64,000 nucleotides of DNA from Asticcacaulis sp. YBE204. Its GTDB lineage: Bacteria; Pseudomonadota; Alphaproteobacteria; Caulobacterales; Caulobacteraceae. A model generated the notes under the pieces. It was not told the origin of the DNA. It did not search any database and worked only from the letters and a program-made list of their open reading frames with translations. How positions within the stretch are numbered: position 1 is the stretch's first letter; every line of letters begins with the position of its first letter. The stretch covers positions 310,001-374,000 of the forward strand of contig NZ_AWGF01000001.1 of NCBI RefSeq assembly GCF_000495855.1. Reading direction: 5' to 3'. The position numbers and the translations under genes are program-made. Of this stretch, positions 41,944 through 50,749 are shown piece after piece.

Positions 41944-44922
41944 ATGGCAGACGATTCCGGTCGCCTTAATCAGGTTTTCGCAGAAACATCGTTTCTGTAT
42001 GGCGGCAACGCCCTGTTCATCGAACAGATTCAGGAGAAGTGGGCAGCCGATCCCAACTCCGTAACGCCCGCCTGGCGGGCCTTTTTCGATCAACTCATGG
42101 ATCAACCGGCGAATGTGGCGCAGAACGCCTCGGTCGGCGGCTGGGCGCGCCCGGTACTGGATGCGCGCGATGAGCTGACCTCGGCCATGGACGGGTTCTG
42201 GCCCGCCGTCGAGGCCAAGGCCGCCAAGGGCATCGCCGACAAGTCGGCCAAGGACGTCGCCGCCGGTAAACCCGCCGCTTCGGCTGCCGATCTGCAAAAC
42301 GCGGCGCGCGACTCGGTCCGCGCCCTGATGCTGATCCGCGGTTACCGTATCCGCGGCCACCTTCAGGCCAATCTCGACCCGCTCGGCCTTGAGCCGAAGG
42401 GCGACAATCCGGAACTTCAGCCCGCGCACTGGGGCTTTACCGATGCCGACATGGACCGTCCGATCTTCATCGACGGCGTGCTGGGCATGGAAACGGCGAC
42501 CCTGCGCGAAATCCTGCAAATCCTCCGCCGCACCTACTGCGCCAATGTCGGCGTGCAATATATGCACATCGCCGACCCCGCCGAAAAGGCGTGGATTCAA
42601 GAGCGCATCGAAGGCCGCGACAAGGAAATCACCTTCACCAAGGAAGGCAAGATCGCCATCCTCAAGAAGCTGATCGAGACCGAAGGCCTCGAACGCTTCC
42701 TGCACCGCCGCTTCCCCGGCACCAAGCGCTTCGGCCTCGACGGCGGTGAAGCGCTCATCCCTGCGATGGAGCAGATCATCAAGCGCGGCGGCAATCTCGG
42801 CGTCAAGGATATCATCCTCGGCATGCCGCACCGTGGCCGCCTGAACGTGCTGACTGCCGTGATGGGCAAGCAGTACCGCGCCCTGTTCCACGAATTCCAG
42901 GGCGGTTCGACCGTCCCCATGGACATCGACTCGACCGGCGACGTGAAATACCACATGGGCGCGTCGTCGGACCGTTCGTTCGACGGCAACAACGTCCACC
43001 TGTCGCTGACGGCCAACCCGTCGCACCTTGAAATCGTCAACCCGGTGGTGCTGGGCAAGGCCCGCGCCAAGCAGGCCTATCATATCAAGGCCAAGGGCGA
43101 CGGCGTGCTCGACCGCACGCAGACCATCCCGTTGATCCTGCACGGCGACGCCGCCTTCGCGGGTCAGGGCGTAGTGGCGGAATGCTTCGCGCTGATGGGC
43201 CTCAAGGGTTACAAGACCGGCGGCACGCTGCACATCATCGTCAACAACCAGATTGGTTTCACGACCGCGCCGCGCTTCTCGCGCTCCTCGCCCTATCCGT
43301 CGGATCAGGCGCTGGGCGCGCAGGCCCCGATCCTGCACTGCAACGGCGACGACCCGGAAGCCGTGGTCTTCTGCGCCAAGGTGGCCACCGAGTTCCGCCA
43401 TCAGTTCGGCAAGGACGTCGTCATCGACATGTTCTGCTATCGCCGCTTCGGTCACAACGAAGGCGACGATCCGACGTTCACGCAGCCGATCATGTACGCC
43501 AAGATCAAGGACCATCCGTCGACGCGCGAAATCTACGGCACCCGTCTGGTCGCCGAAGGCGTCGCCACGGCGGCGGAAATCGACGCCTGGGTCGCCGAAT
43601 TCGAAGCCTTCCTGAACGTCGAATTCGATGCCGGCAAGGAATACAAGGCGACCAAGGCCGACTGGCTGGACGGCAAGTGGTCGGGCCTCGGCCTGCCCGA
43701 GGACGACGAGCGCCGGGGCTCGACCTCGGTGCCGCGCGCCAAGCTGGAAGAGATCGGCAAGAAGATTACCACCATCCCGAACGAGATCGACGCGCACAAG
43801 ACCCTGCGTCGCGTCATAGACGGCCGCCGTCAGGCGATCGATTCGGGTGAGAACCTCGACTGGGCGCTGGCCGAGCATCTGGCCTTCGGCTCGCTGCTCG
43901 ACGAGGGCTTCGATGTCCGCCTGTCGGGTCAGGACTCGATCCGCGGCACCTTCTCGCAGCGCCATTCGGCCTTCATCGATCAGAAGACCGAACACCGCTA
44001 CTTCCCGCTGAACCACCTGCGCGACGGTCAGGCCCATTACGAAGTCATCGACTCGGCCCTGTCCGAAGAGGCGGTGCTGGGCTTCGAATACGGCTATTCG
44101 CTGGCCGATCCGAACACGCTGGTCATGTGGGAAGGCCAGTTCGGCGACTTCGTCAACGGCGCTCAGGTCGTCATCGACCAGTTCATCTCGTCGGGTGAAC
44201 GCAAGTGGCTGCGCATGTCGGGTCTCGTCATGCTGCTGCCGCACGGCTACGAAGGTCAGGGCCCGGAACACTCCTCCGCGCGCCTCGAACGCTTCCTTCA
44301 GGCCTGCGCCGAAGACAATATGCAGGTCGCCAACTGCACGACGCCGGCCAACTACTTCCACATCCTGCGCCGTCAGATCCACCGTCCGTTCCGCAAGCCG
44401 CTGATCATCATGACGCCGAAGTCGCTTCTGCGTCACAAGAAGGCGGTCTCCTCGATCACGGAAATCTCCGAAGGTTCGTCGTTCCACCGCGTGCTGCACG
44501 ATGATGCCGAGCGCCGTCCGGACGTCGCGGGCGTCAAGCTGGTCGCCGACGACAAGATCCGTCGCGTCGTCCTGTGTTCGGGCAAGGTCTATTACGACCT
44601 GCTGGAAGACCGTGAGAAGAAGGGCATCAAGGACGTCTATCTGATGCGTCTGGAGCAGTTCTATCCGTGGCCGATGAAGTCCCTGCTCACGGAGCTGGGC
44701 CGCTTCAAGAACGCCGAACTGGTCTGGTGTCAGGAAGAGCCGAAGAACATGGGCGGCTGGACCTTCGTCGACCCGTGGCTGGAGCTGACGCTCGACAAGC
44801 TCAAGATCAAGGCCAAGCGCGCCCGCTACGTCGGTCGTCCGGCCTCGGCCTCGACCGCCGCCGGTGTCATGAGCCGCCACCTCAAGGAACTCGAAACGTT
44901 CCTGAACGAAGCGTTCGCCTAA
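41944..44922 (+). CDS. sucA: 2-oxoglutarate dehydrogenase E1 component SucA
   Basis: The 992-residue thiamine-diphosphate enzyme decarboxylates 2-oxoglutarate and passes the succinyl group to SucB. The N-terminal FLYGGNALFIEQIQEKW motif binds E2. GVKDIILGMPHRGRLNVLTAVMGK, the TPP-binding GDAAFAGQGVVAECF...INNQIGFTT region and the C-terminal transketolase-like domain (GYSLADPNTLVMWEGQFGDFVNGAQVVIDQF, LPHGYEGQGPEHSSARLERFLQ) are all intact. The ATG at 41944 follows a leader with tandem hairpins. sucB begins 73 bases after the stop. Confidence 0.98.
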   Translation: MADDSGRLNQVFAETSFLYGGNALFIEQIQEKWAADPNSVTPAWRAFFDQLMDQPANVAQNASVGGWARPVLDARDELTSAMDGFWPAVEAKAAKGIADKSAKDVAAGKPAASAADLQNAARDSVRALMLIRGYRIRGHLQANLDPLGLEPKGDNPELQPAHWGFTDADMDRPIFIDGVLGMETATLREILQILRRTYCANVGVQYMHIADPAEKAWIQERIEGRDKEITFTKEGKIAILKKLIETEGLERFLHRRFPGTKRFGLDGGEALIPAMEQIIKRGGNLGVKDIILGMPHRGRLNVLTAVMGKQYRALFHEFQGGSTVPMDIDSTGDVKYHMGASSDRSFDGNNVHLSLTANPSHLEIVNPVVLGKARAKQAYHIKAKGDGVLDRTQTIPLILHGDAAFAGQGVVAECFALMGLKGYKTGGTLHIIVNNQIGFTTAPRFSRSSPYPSDQALGAQAPILHCNGDDPEAVVFCAKVATEFRHQFGKDVVIDMFCYRRFGHNEGDDPTFTQPIMYAKIKDHPSTREIYGTRLVAEGVATAAEIDAWVAEFEAFLNVEFDAGKEYKATKADWLDGKWSGLGLPEDDERRGSTSVPRAKLEEIGKKITTIPNEIDAHKTLRRVIDGRRQAIDSGENLDWALAEHLAFGSLLDEGFDVRLSGQDSIRGTFSQRHSAFIDQKTEHRYFPLNHLRDGQAHYEVIDSALSEEAVLGFEYGYSLADPNTLVMWEGQFGDFVNGAQVVIDQFISSGERKWLRMSGLVMLLPHGYEGQGPEHSSARLERFLQACAEDNMQVANCTTPANYFHILRRQIHRPFRKPLIIMTPKSLLRHKKAVSSITEISEGSSFHRVLHDDAERRPDVAGVKLVADDKIRRVVLCSGKVYYDLLEDREKKGIKDVYLMRLEQFYPWPMKSLLTELGRFKNAELVWCQEEPKNMGGWTFVDPWLELTLDKLKIKAKRARYVGRPASASTAAGVMSRHLKELETFLNEAFA

Positions 44923-44995
44923 CCATCCTTCATACGGGGCGCGCAACGGTGCGCCCCGACCTCACTGAATTCAAAAGATAAATCGGAGCCTTATC

Positions 44996-46510
44996 ATGGC
45001 CGACATCCTCACACCTGTTCTGGGCGAATCCGTCGCCGAAGCCACCATCGCCAAGTGGACCAAGAAGCCCGGCGACGCCGTCAAGAAGGACGAAATCCTC
45101 GTCGAGCTGGAAACCGACAAGGTCTCGCTCGAAGTGGCCGCCCCTGCCGACGGCACCCTCACCGAAATCCTCGCCGGTGAAGGCGACACCGTCGTCCCCG
45201 GCACCGTTCTAGGCCGTATCGGCGGCGCGGGCGAAGTCGCCGCTGCCGCACCTGCCGCTAAGGTTGACACCCCTGCCGCGGCTCCGGCTCCGGCGGCTGC
45301 CCCCGCCGCTTCGGGTGCCCTGCTCGACGTGAAGACCCCGGTCATGGGTGAATCGGTTGCCGAAGGCGCGATCTCGCGCTGGGCCAAGAAGGCCGGTGAA
45401 GCCGTCAAGAAGGACGAAATCCTCGTCGAGATCGAAACCGACAAGGTCGCCGTCGAAGTCGCCTCGCCCGCCGATGGCACACTCGCCGAAATCGTGGCCG
45501 CCGACGGCGCGACCGTGACGCCGGGTCAGGTCATTGCCCGCATCTCGACCGATGGTTCGGTGGTCGCCGCCGCACCGGCACCGGCCCCTGCCGCAGCGCC
45601 CGCACCGGCGCAAAAGGCTTCGGACCACCTGTCGCCCGCCGTCAACCGCATCGTCTCGGAAACCGGCCTGAACACCGCCGGTATCGCCGGTTCGGGCAAG
45701 GACGGCCGCATCACCAAGGGCGACGCTCTGGCCGCCCTGTCGAACCCGGCGCCGACGGCCATCGCCCCGGTCACCACGCCCGCCGCGCAGATCGCCCCGC
45801 GCGAAGTCGGCCCGCGTGAAGAGCGCGTGAAGATGACGCGCCTGCGTCAAACGATCGCCCGTCGCCTGAAAGAGTCGCAATCGACCGCGGCTCAGCTCAC
45901 CACCTTCAACGAAGTCGACATGACGACGGTGATGAGCCTGCGCAACACCTATAAGGACGCCTTCGAGAAGCGCCACGGCGTCAAGCTCGGCTTCATGTCC
46001 TTCTTCGCCAAGGCGGTCGTCGCGGCGTTGAAAGACATCCCGGCGGTCAACGCCGAAATCGACGGCACCGACATCATCTACAAGAACCACTACGACCTCG
46101 GCATCGCCGTCGGCACCGAAAAGGGCCTCGTCGTGCCGGTTCTGCGCGATGTGGACACCCTGTCGCTGGCCGGTATCGAAAAGGGCATCGCCGGTCTGGG
46201 TAAGCAGGCCCGCGACGGCACCCTGTCGCTGGACCAGTTGCAAGGCGGCACCTTCACCATCACCAACGGCGGCATCTACGGCTCGCTGATGTCGACGCCG
46301 ATCCTCAACATGCCGCAGGTCGGTATTTTGGGTATGCACAACATCGTGCAGCGTCCGATGGTCGTCAACGGTCAGATCGTCGCCCGTCCGATGATGTACC
46401 TCGCCCTCAGCTACGATCACCGTATCGTGGACGGCAAGGAAGCCGTGACCTTCCTGGTAAGAATTAAGGAAGGTCTCGAAGACCCGCAGCGTTTTATTTT
46501 GGATGTGTAA
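44996..46510 (+). CDS. sucB: 2-oxoglutarate dehydrogenase E2 component SucB with two lipoyl domains
   Basis: The 504-residue dihydrolipoamide succinyltransferase has two complete N-terminal lipoyl domains: residues 1-76 with the lipoyl Lys42 (ETDKVSLEV) and 108-185 with Lys150 (ETDKVAVEV), joined by Ala/Pro linkers. A subunit-binding domain follows (about 212-246, [32 protein letters not shown]), then the catalytic domain ending [13 protein letters not shown] with the active His475. E. coli and most alphaproteobacterial SucB proteins I recall carry one lipoyl domain and about 400 residues, so this is an extended form. It is co-transcribed with sucA and followed by a terminator. Confidence 0.96.
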   Translation: MADILTPVLGESVAEATIAKWTKKPGDAVKKDEILVELETDKVSLEVAAPADGTLTEILAGEGDTVVPGTVLGRIGGAGEVAAAAPAAKVDTPAAAPAPAAAPAASGALLDVKTPVMGESVAEGAISRWAKKAGEAVKKDEILVEIETDKVAVEVASPADGTLAEIVAADGATVTPGQVIARISTDGSVVAAAPAPAPAAAPAPAQKASDHLSPAVNRIVSETGLNTAGIAGSGKDGRITKGDALAALSNPAPTAIAPVTTPAAQIAPREVGPREERVKMTRLRQTIARRLKESQSTAAQLTTFNEVDMTTVMSLRNTYKDAFEKRHGVKLGFMSFFAKAVVAALKDIPAVNAEIDGTDIIYKNHYDLGIAVGTEKGLVVPVLRDVDTLSLAGIEKGIAGLGKQARDGTLSLDQLQGGTFTITNGGIYGSLMSTPILNMPQVGILGMHNIVQRPMVVNGQIVARPMMYLALSYDHRIVDGKEAVTFLVRIKEGLEDPQRFILDV

Positions 46511-46532
46511 GCGTCTGAAAGTCTGACATTGA

Positions 46533-46569
46533 AAGCCGCTTCGTTGACGCAACGGAGCGGCTTTTGTTT
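46533..46569 (+). terminator. Intrinsic terminator of sucAB
   Basis: AAGCCGCT-T-CGTT pairs with AACG-G-AGCGGCTT around GACGC, followed by TTGTTTT. It lies 23 bases past the sucB stop. Confidence 0.85.
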
Positions 46570-46594
46570 TGAATGCAGCGCGGTATAATGCAGC

Positions 46595-47788
46595 ATGACC
46601 CACGCCCTGATCCGATCGTTCAAACACGCTGCGGCAGCCGTAGGCATCGCGATTTCGATGTCGGGGTGCGTAACGCTGGAACGGCCCGAGCAGGACTATC
46701 CCAAGACCTCCGACTTCGCGCCGATGGGCTTCAAAAACGCCCGCATGTCGGCCAGCGACCCGACGCTCCCGGCCAAGCTCGAAGCCGATGCCCGCAACGA
46801 GATGAAGCTGTCGGCCAAAAGCCGCTTCGACGTGCTGGCGCTGTCCGGTGGCGGCGCGGACGGCGCGTTCGGGGCCGGGGTGTTGCTCGGCTGGACCAAG
46901 CGCGGCGACCGGCCGCAGTTCCGCATGGTCACCGGCGTCTCAACCGGCGCCCTGATCGCGCCCTTCGCCTTCCTCGGTCCCGACTACGATGAGAAACTTA
47001 AAGAAGCCTATACCTCCGGTGCGGCCAATGGCCTGAGCCGGTCGCGCGGCCTGATGTCGCTGTTCACGCCGGGTATTCTCGACACCAATGCCCTGAGCGG
47101 TCTGGTGACGCGCTATGTCGATGAGCCCATGCTGATCGCCATCGCCCGCGAACACGCTAAAGGTCGGCGGTTGTTAGTCGCGACGACCAATCTCGATGCC
47201 CAGACCGGGGTCCTGTGGGACATCGGTGAAATCGCCAGCGAAGCGGTGGCGGCCAAATCGCCCGAACGGTTGAAACAGGCCCGCGACCTGATCTGTCAGG
47301 TGCTGGTCGCCTCGGCCTCGGTGCCGGGGGCCTTCGCGCCGGTGATGATCGATGTCGAACGTCCGATCAATGGCGGCGTTCAGCATTTCCGCGAGATGCA
47401 CGTCGATGGCGGTGTGACCCTGCCGTTCTTCGTCTTGCCGGAATCGATGCTGAACTGGACCGTGCCACGCGACCTGATCAGCGGCGGGCATATCTACGTG
47501 CTGGTCAATGGCAAGATCACCCCGCAACCGGCCATCACCACCTATAACGCGCTCAACATCATGGCGCGCTCGCTCGATACCTTGACCAAGGCGCAGGCCC
47601 GCACGACCCTGATCACGCTGGAAAGCTTCGGTCAGCGCAACAATATGGGCGTGTCGTTCGTCTCCTTACCCGACGAATTTGCCGAAGGCGGTCTGCTAGC
47701 CTTTCAGGAAGATTCCATGCGCCGCGTCTTCTATTACGGCTTCCAGTTGGGCGCATCGGACAAGCTGTGGGCCAAACCGGAAAAATAA
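46595..47788 (+). CDS. Patatin-like phospholipase lipoprotein
   Basis: The 397-residue protein has a lipoprotein signal peptide with lipobox SMSGC (Cys25). The patatin domain shows the oxyanion motif LALSGGGADGAFGAG (about 82-95), nucleophile motif GVSTG with Ser116, and the catalytic aspartate in HVDGG. Such enzymes hydrolyse acyl esters of lipids at the membrane. The TNLDAQTGVLWDIGEIA segment is typical of the bacterial subgroup. It sits between sucAB and lpd on the same strand but after a terminator, so it is not part of the sucAB operon. Confidence 0.88.
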   Translation: MTHALIRSFKHAAAAVGIAISMSGCVTLERPEQDYPKTSDFAPMGFKNARMSASDPTLPAKLEADARNEMKLSAKSRFDVLALSGGGADGAFGAGVLLGWTKRGDRPQFRMVTGVSTGALIAPFAFLGPDYDEKLKEAYTSGAANGLSRSRGLMSLFTPGILDTNALSGLVTRYVDEPMLIAIAREHAKGRRLLVATTNLDAQTGVLWDIGEIASEAVAAKSPERLKQARDLICQVLVASASVPGAFAPVMIDVERPINGGVQHFREMHVDGGVTLPFFVLPESMLNWTVPRDLISGGHIYVLVNGKITPQPAITTYNALNIMARSLDTLTKAQARTTLITLESFGQRNNMGVSFVSLPDEFAEGGLLAFQEDSMRRVFYYGFQLGASDKLWAKPEK

Positions 47789-47890
47789 ACAGACGGTTTG
47801 AACCTCTCCCGGCGCACGAAAACCCCATAGGCAAACTCCCGTAACTGCGGTACAAAATGGGTTAACCATGTCTTAAAGGTGGAACGCCCC

Positions 47891-48436
47891 ATGAAGTATC
47901 TGCGCTGGATGATCGCCATTATCGTGCTGGCCTATGCCGGATGGATCGCCTTCCCGGTCGTCAAGAACGCCTTCACGCCGACCTACGACCCCAGCGTCCC
48001 GACGCGTCAGGCCGACGACACCTCCTACCGCAGCGGGCCGTCGATTACTGCGAACGACGACGCCTACGGGACCGACGTCGTGGTGCCGACCGACTCGATT
48101 CAGGGTGAAACCGCCGTCGCCGCTATCGAAACCGACAACAAGCCGGTGATCTGGCTGTGGGCCGGAGTCGTGGTGTTTTATCTGCTCTCCGCGTTCCTGC
48201 TGGCCAAGGGCAATCTGCGCGCGGGACTGGCCTATGGGGCGGCCTTCGTCGCCGATGTGACCCTGACCTATCTGACCAAGGGCGAGGCCGGTTCAGGCCT
48301 GTTCGACAAGATATTAGAGACCCTGTCCGGCTGGGACCCGCGCTATACCCTGACGCTGGTGGCGCTGGTGCTGGGCTTCATCGTCCTCATGGCGCGCGGC
48401 CGTCCGCTGCCGAAGCGTCATCTGGCGATGGAATAG
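47891..48436 (+). CDS. Small membrane protein of unknown function
   Basis: A 181-residue protein with one N-terminal membrane helix (about 5-25), a polar stretch rich in Thr, Asp and Ser (about 30-90), and three further helices (about 95-170). I recognise no family. The ATG at 47891 has AAGGTGG upstream; the frame opens four codons earlier at a GTG. It is located between the patatin-like gene and lpd, 108 bases before lpd. Nothing ties it functionally to 2-oxoglutarate dehydrogenase. Confidence 0.65.
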   Translation: MKYLRWMIAIIVLAYAGWIAFPVVKNAFTPTYDPSVPTRQADDTSYRSGPSITANDDAYGTDVVVPTDSIQGETAVAAIETDNKPVIWLWAGVVVFYLLSAFLLAKGNLRAGLAYGAAFVADVTLTYLTKGEAGSGLFDKILETLSGWDPRYTLTLVALVLGFIVLMARGRPLPKRHLAME

Positions 48437-48544
48437 GGCACAATCCGCCAAAAATCGCCGGTCGGGCTGTGAATAGACTTGACCCTGCGGCTTGAGGATT
48501 TTACGGCAGAGCACATATATTTTTGCACGAAATAAGGCTCAGTC

Positions 48545-49954
48545 ATGTCTCAGGAACAAAGCTTCGACGTCGTCATCATCGGCGGTGGTCCCGGCGGCTA
48601 CAATGCCGCGGTGCGTGCCGGTCAACTGGGCCTGAAAACCGCGATCATCGAATCGCGCGGCGTACTGGGTGGCACCTGCCTGAACGTCGGTTGTATGCCC
48701 TCGAAGGCCCTGCTGCACGCCTCGGAACTGTTCGAAGCCGCGACGCACGAATTCAAGACCATCGGCATCGAAGTCCCCGCGCCGACGCTCAACCTCGTCC
48801 AGATGATGAAGGCCAAGCAGGACAGCGTCACCGCCCTGACCAAGGGCGTCGAGTTCCTGATGAAGAAGAACAAGGTCACCTATATCCCCGGCTTCGGCAA
48901 GATCGAGGGTCAGGGCAAGGTGTCGGTCACCGCGCAGGACGGTTCGGTCCAGCAGCTTTCGACCAAGAACATCGTCATCGCCACGGGCTCCGAGCCCACC
49001 CCGCTGCCGGGTGTCGCCGTCGATCAGAAGCAGATCGTCGACTCGACCGGCGCCCTGTCGCTGCCAAGCGTGCCCAAGCATCTGGTTGTCGTGGGCGCGG
49101 GCATCATCGGCCTTGAACTCGGTTCGGTCTGGCGTCGTCTGGGCGCCAAGGTGACCGTGGTCGAATTCCTCGACCGTATCACGCCGGGCATGGACACCGA
49201 AGTCGCCACGGGCTTTCAGAAAATCCTGACCAAGCAAGGCTTCGAGTTCAAGCTCGGCACCAAGGTCACCGCCGCTAAAACCTCGGACAAGGGCGTTGCG
49301 CTTAGCCTTGAGGCTGCAAAAGGTGGCAATGCCGAAACGCTCGACGCCGACGTGGTGCTGGTCGCCATCGGCCGCCGTCCGTTCACCTCGGGTCTGGGCC
49401 TCGAAAACGTCGGCGTGGCCACGGATCAGCGCGGCTTCATTCCGACCGACCACTTCAAGACCTCGGCCCCTGGCGTGTGGGCCATCGGCGACGTGATCAC
49501 CGGCCCGATGCTGGCGCACAAGGCCGAAGAAGACGCGGTCGCGGCTATCGAACTGATCGCCGGTAAGGCCGGTCACGTCGATTACGATCTGGTCCCGTCG
49601 GTCGTCTATACCTTCCCGGAAGTGTCGTGGGTCGGCAAGACCGAAGACCAGCTCAAGGCGGCGGGTGTGCAGTACAAGGTCGGTAAGTTCCCGTTCATGG
49701 CCAACAGCCGTGCCAAGATCAACCACGAGACCGACGGCTTCGTAAAGTTCCTGGCCGATGCCAAGACCGATCGCGTCTATGGCGTCCATATCCTCGGCCC
49801 GCAAGCCGGTGAAATGATCGGCGAGGCCTGTGTGCTGATGGCGTTCGGCGGCGCGTCGGAAGATCTGGCGCGCATCTGCCACCCGCACCCGACGCGTTCG
49901 GAAGCCGTCCGTCAGGCGGCCATGGGCGTCGAAGGCTGGACGATGCAGGCGTAA
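48545..49954 (+). CDS. lpd: Dihydrolipoamide dehydrogenase (E3)
   Basis: The 469-residue flavoenzyme reoxidises dihydrolipoamide in 2-oxo-acid dehydrogenase complexes using NAD. The redox disulfide is GGTCLNVGCMPSKALLH (Cys45, Cys50), the FAD motif IIGGGPGGYNAAVRAGQLG, the NAD motif VVVGAGIIGLELGSVWRRLGA and the active-site His-Glu HPHPTRSEAV are all present. An AATAAGGC stretch lies before the ATG. It probably serves the SucAB complex encoded upstream, although the operons are separate. A long bidirectional terminator follows. Confidence 0.97.
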   Translation: MSQEQSFDVVIIGGGPGGYNAAVRAGQLGLKTAIIESRGVLGGTCLNVGCMPSKALLHASELFEAATHEFKTIGIEVPAPTLNLVQMMKAKQDSVTALTKGVEFLMKKNKVTYIPGFGKIEGQGKVSVTAQDGSVQQLSTKNIVIATGSEPTPLPGVAVDQKQIVDSTGALSLPSVPKHLVVVGAGIIGLELGSVWRRLGAKVTVVEFLDRITPGMDTEVATGFQKILTKQGFEFKLGTKVTAAKTSDKGVALSLEAAKGGNAETLDADVVLVAIGRRPFTSGLGLENVGVATDQRGFIPTDHFKTSAPGVWAIGDVITGPMLAHKAEEDAVAAIELIAGKAGHVDYDLVPSVVYTFPEVSWVGKTEDQLKAAGVQYKVGKFPFMANSRAKINHETDGFVKFLADAKTDRVYGVHILGPQAGEMIGEACVLMAFGGASEDLARICHPHPTRSEAVRQAAMGVEGWTMQA

Positions 49955-49999
49955 CGCATGTGTTACGGGGTTTGGGGCCTGTGGCCCCAAGTCTTTCTA

Positions 50000-50045
50000 A
50001 ACAAAAGAAAAGCCTCGCTTTTTGGAGCGAGGCTTTTCTTTTGTT
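50000..50045. terminator. Bidirectional intrinsic terminator after lpd
   Basis: Perfect 20-base arms (5' arm from AACAAAAGAAAAGCC, 3' arm ending GGCTTTTCTTTTGTT) enclose a six-base loop. The A-rich start and T-rich end let it work for lpd on the plus strand and for the DUF2442 gene on the minus strand. Confidence 0.9.
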
Positions 50046-50090
50046 CAAAGGTTTCGTGGGGTCGCGGACCCCACACCCCATAACCGGAGC

Positions 50091-50474
50091 TCACGCGGCT
50101 TCCGTCTTTTTCGGTCGTCCGCCCATCTTGCCATTCAGGCGGCTTGCCTGACTGCGCTTCAACCGCTTGAGCATAATCGTCGATCCCATGTGATCAGCGA
50201 GCAGTTGTGCAATGGAAAGGTCGGCGTCGAGGGCGGGGATATGTAAGCCGTAACCACGCCCCTCGATAACGAGTTTGCGCAGGTCGGCCGGGGATGCTTC
50301 GGCCAGCTCCGGAATCAGTCGCGTAGGAATACCGGCCCGCGTACCGTTCGAAAGGCTGATGCAGATTTCATGATGACGCGCATCATACCGCGCGCTCTCG
50401 GCCACCATGACCGGCGCTTTTTTAAGGGTTCTGGCAGCAAATTCAGCCGCATTGGGCATTTTGAATTCAGCCAT
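50091..50474 (-). CDS. DUF2442 domain protein, partner of DUF4160
   Basis: A 127-residue protein with a DUF2442-like domain (about 20-75: VAESARYDARHHEICISLSNGTRAGIPTRLIPELAEASPADLRKLVIEGRGYGLHIPALDADLSIAQLL) and a basic C-terminal tail (KRLKRSQASRLNGKMGGRPKKTEAA) that could bind nucleic acid. The ATG at 50474 overlaps the stop region of the DUF4160 gene; a GTG lies three codons earlier. DUF4160-DUF2442 pairs recur in bacteria and have been suggested to be toxin-antitoxin-like, but the function is unproven. Confidence 0.82.
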   Translation of the reverse strand: MAEFKMPNAAEFAARTLKKAPVMVAESARYDARHHEICISLSNGTRAGIPTRLIPELAEASPADLRKLVIEGRGYGLHIPALDADLSIAQLLADHMGSTIMLKRLKRSQASRLNGKMGGRPKKTEAA

Positions 50475-50712
50475 GAATCTCACTCCATTTTTCGCAGATA
50501 GCGGTCAGGTTCTCAGCAATGGCTTCGCCGATTTTTCTGACCTCTGTGGGTTTGAAGCCTTCCTGTTCCATAAGTTCAACGGGGCCATCCGGTCCGTTCA
50601 ACGCGAATCTCGCCCGCGCTTCGTTACCTTTGACGGCGTGAACATGCGGTGGCGGATGATCGTTCGTATAGATGATGACCCGTATGTTCCCGATTTGCAA
50701 AACCGTAGGCAT
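50467..50712 (-). CDS. DUF4160 domain protein
   Basis: An 81-residue protein of the DUF4160 family: MPTVLQIGNIRVIIYTNDHPPPHVHAVKGNEARARF followed by a short alpha-helical C terminus. The HPPPHVHA motif with clustered histidines is the family signature and could bind metal or RNA. It overlaps the DUF2442 gene by eight bases, so they are translated together. The ATG at 50712 is preferred over the start five codons upstream. A palindrome overlapping the xerC stop codon lies 16 bases upstream and may be its operator. Confidence 0.82.
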   Translation of the reverse strand: MPTVLQIGNIRVIIYTNDHPPPHVHAVKGNEARARFALNGPDGPVELMEQEGFKPTEVRKIGEAIAENLTAICEKWSEIHG

Positions 50713-50727
50713 GACGTAGTATATCAA

Positions 50728-50749
50728 AACCTAACTATATGTCTAGGTT
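50728..50749. promoter_or_regulatory. Palindrome upstream of the DUF4160-DUF2442 pair
   Basis: AACCTA (50728-50733) and TAGGTT (50744-50749) flank a ten-base AT-rich spacer. It overlaps the xerC stop codon and lies 16 bases before the DUF4160 start. Self-regulating gene pairs often have such sites, so an operator for the pair is a reasonable guess. Confidence 0.4.

Noticed and set aside
41890-44946. Very long minus-strand open frame opposite sucA (about 1018 codons)
   Set aside because: It mirrors the codons of sucA, which is certain. Strong third-position GC bias opens the opposite frame. The protein has no family features and is rich in Arg, His and Gln.
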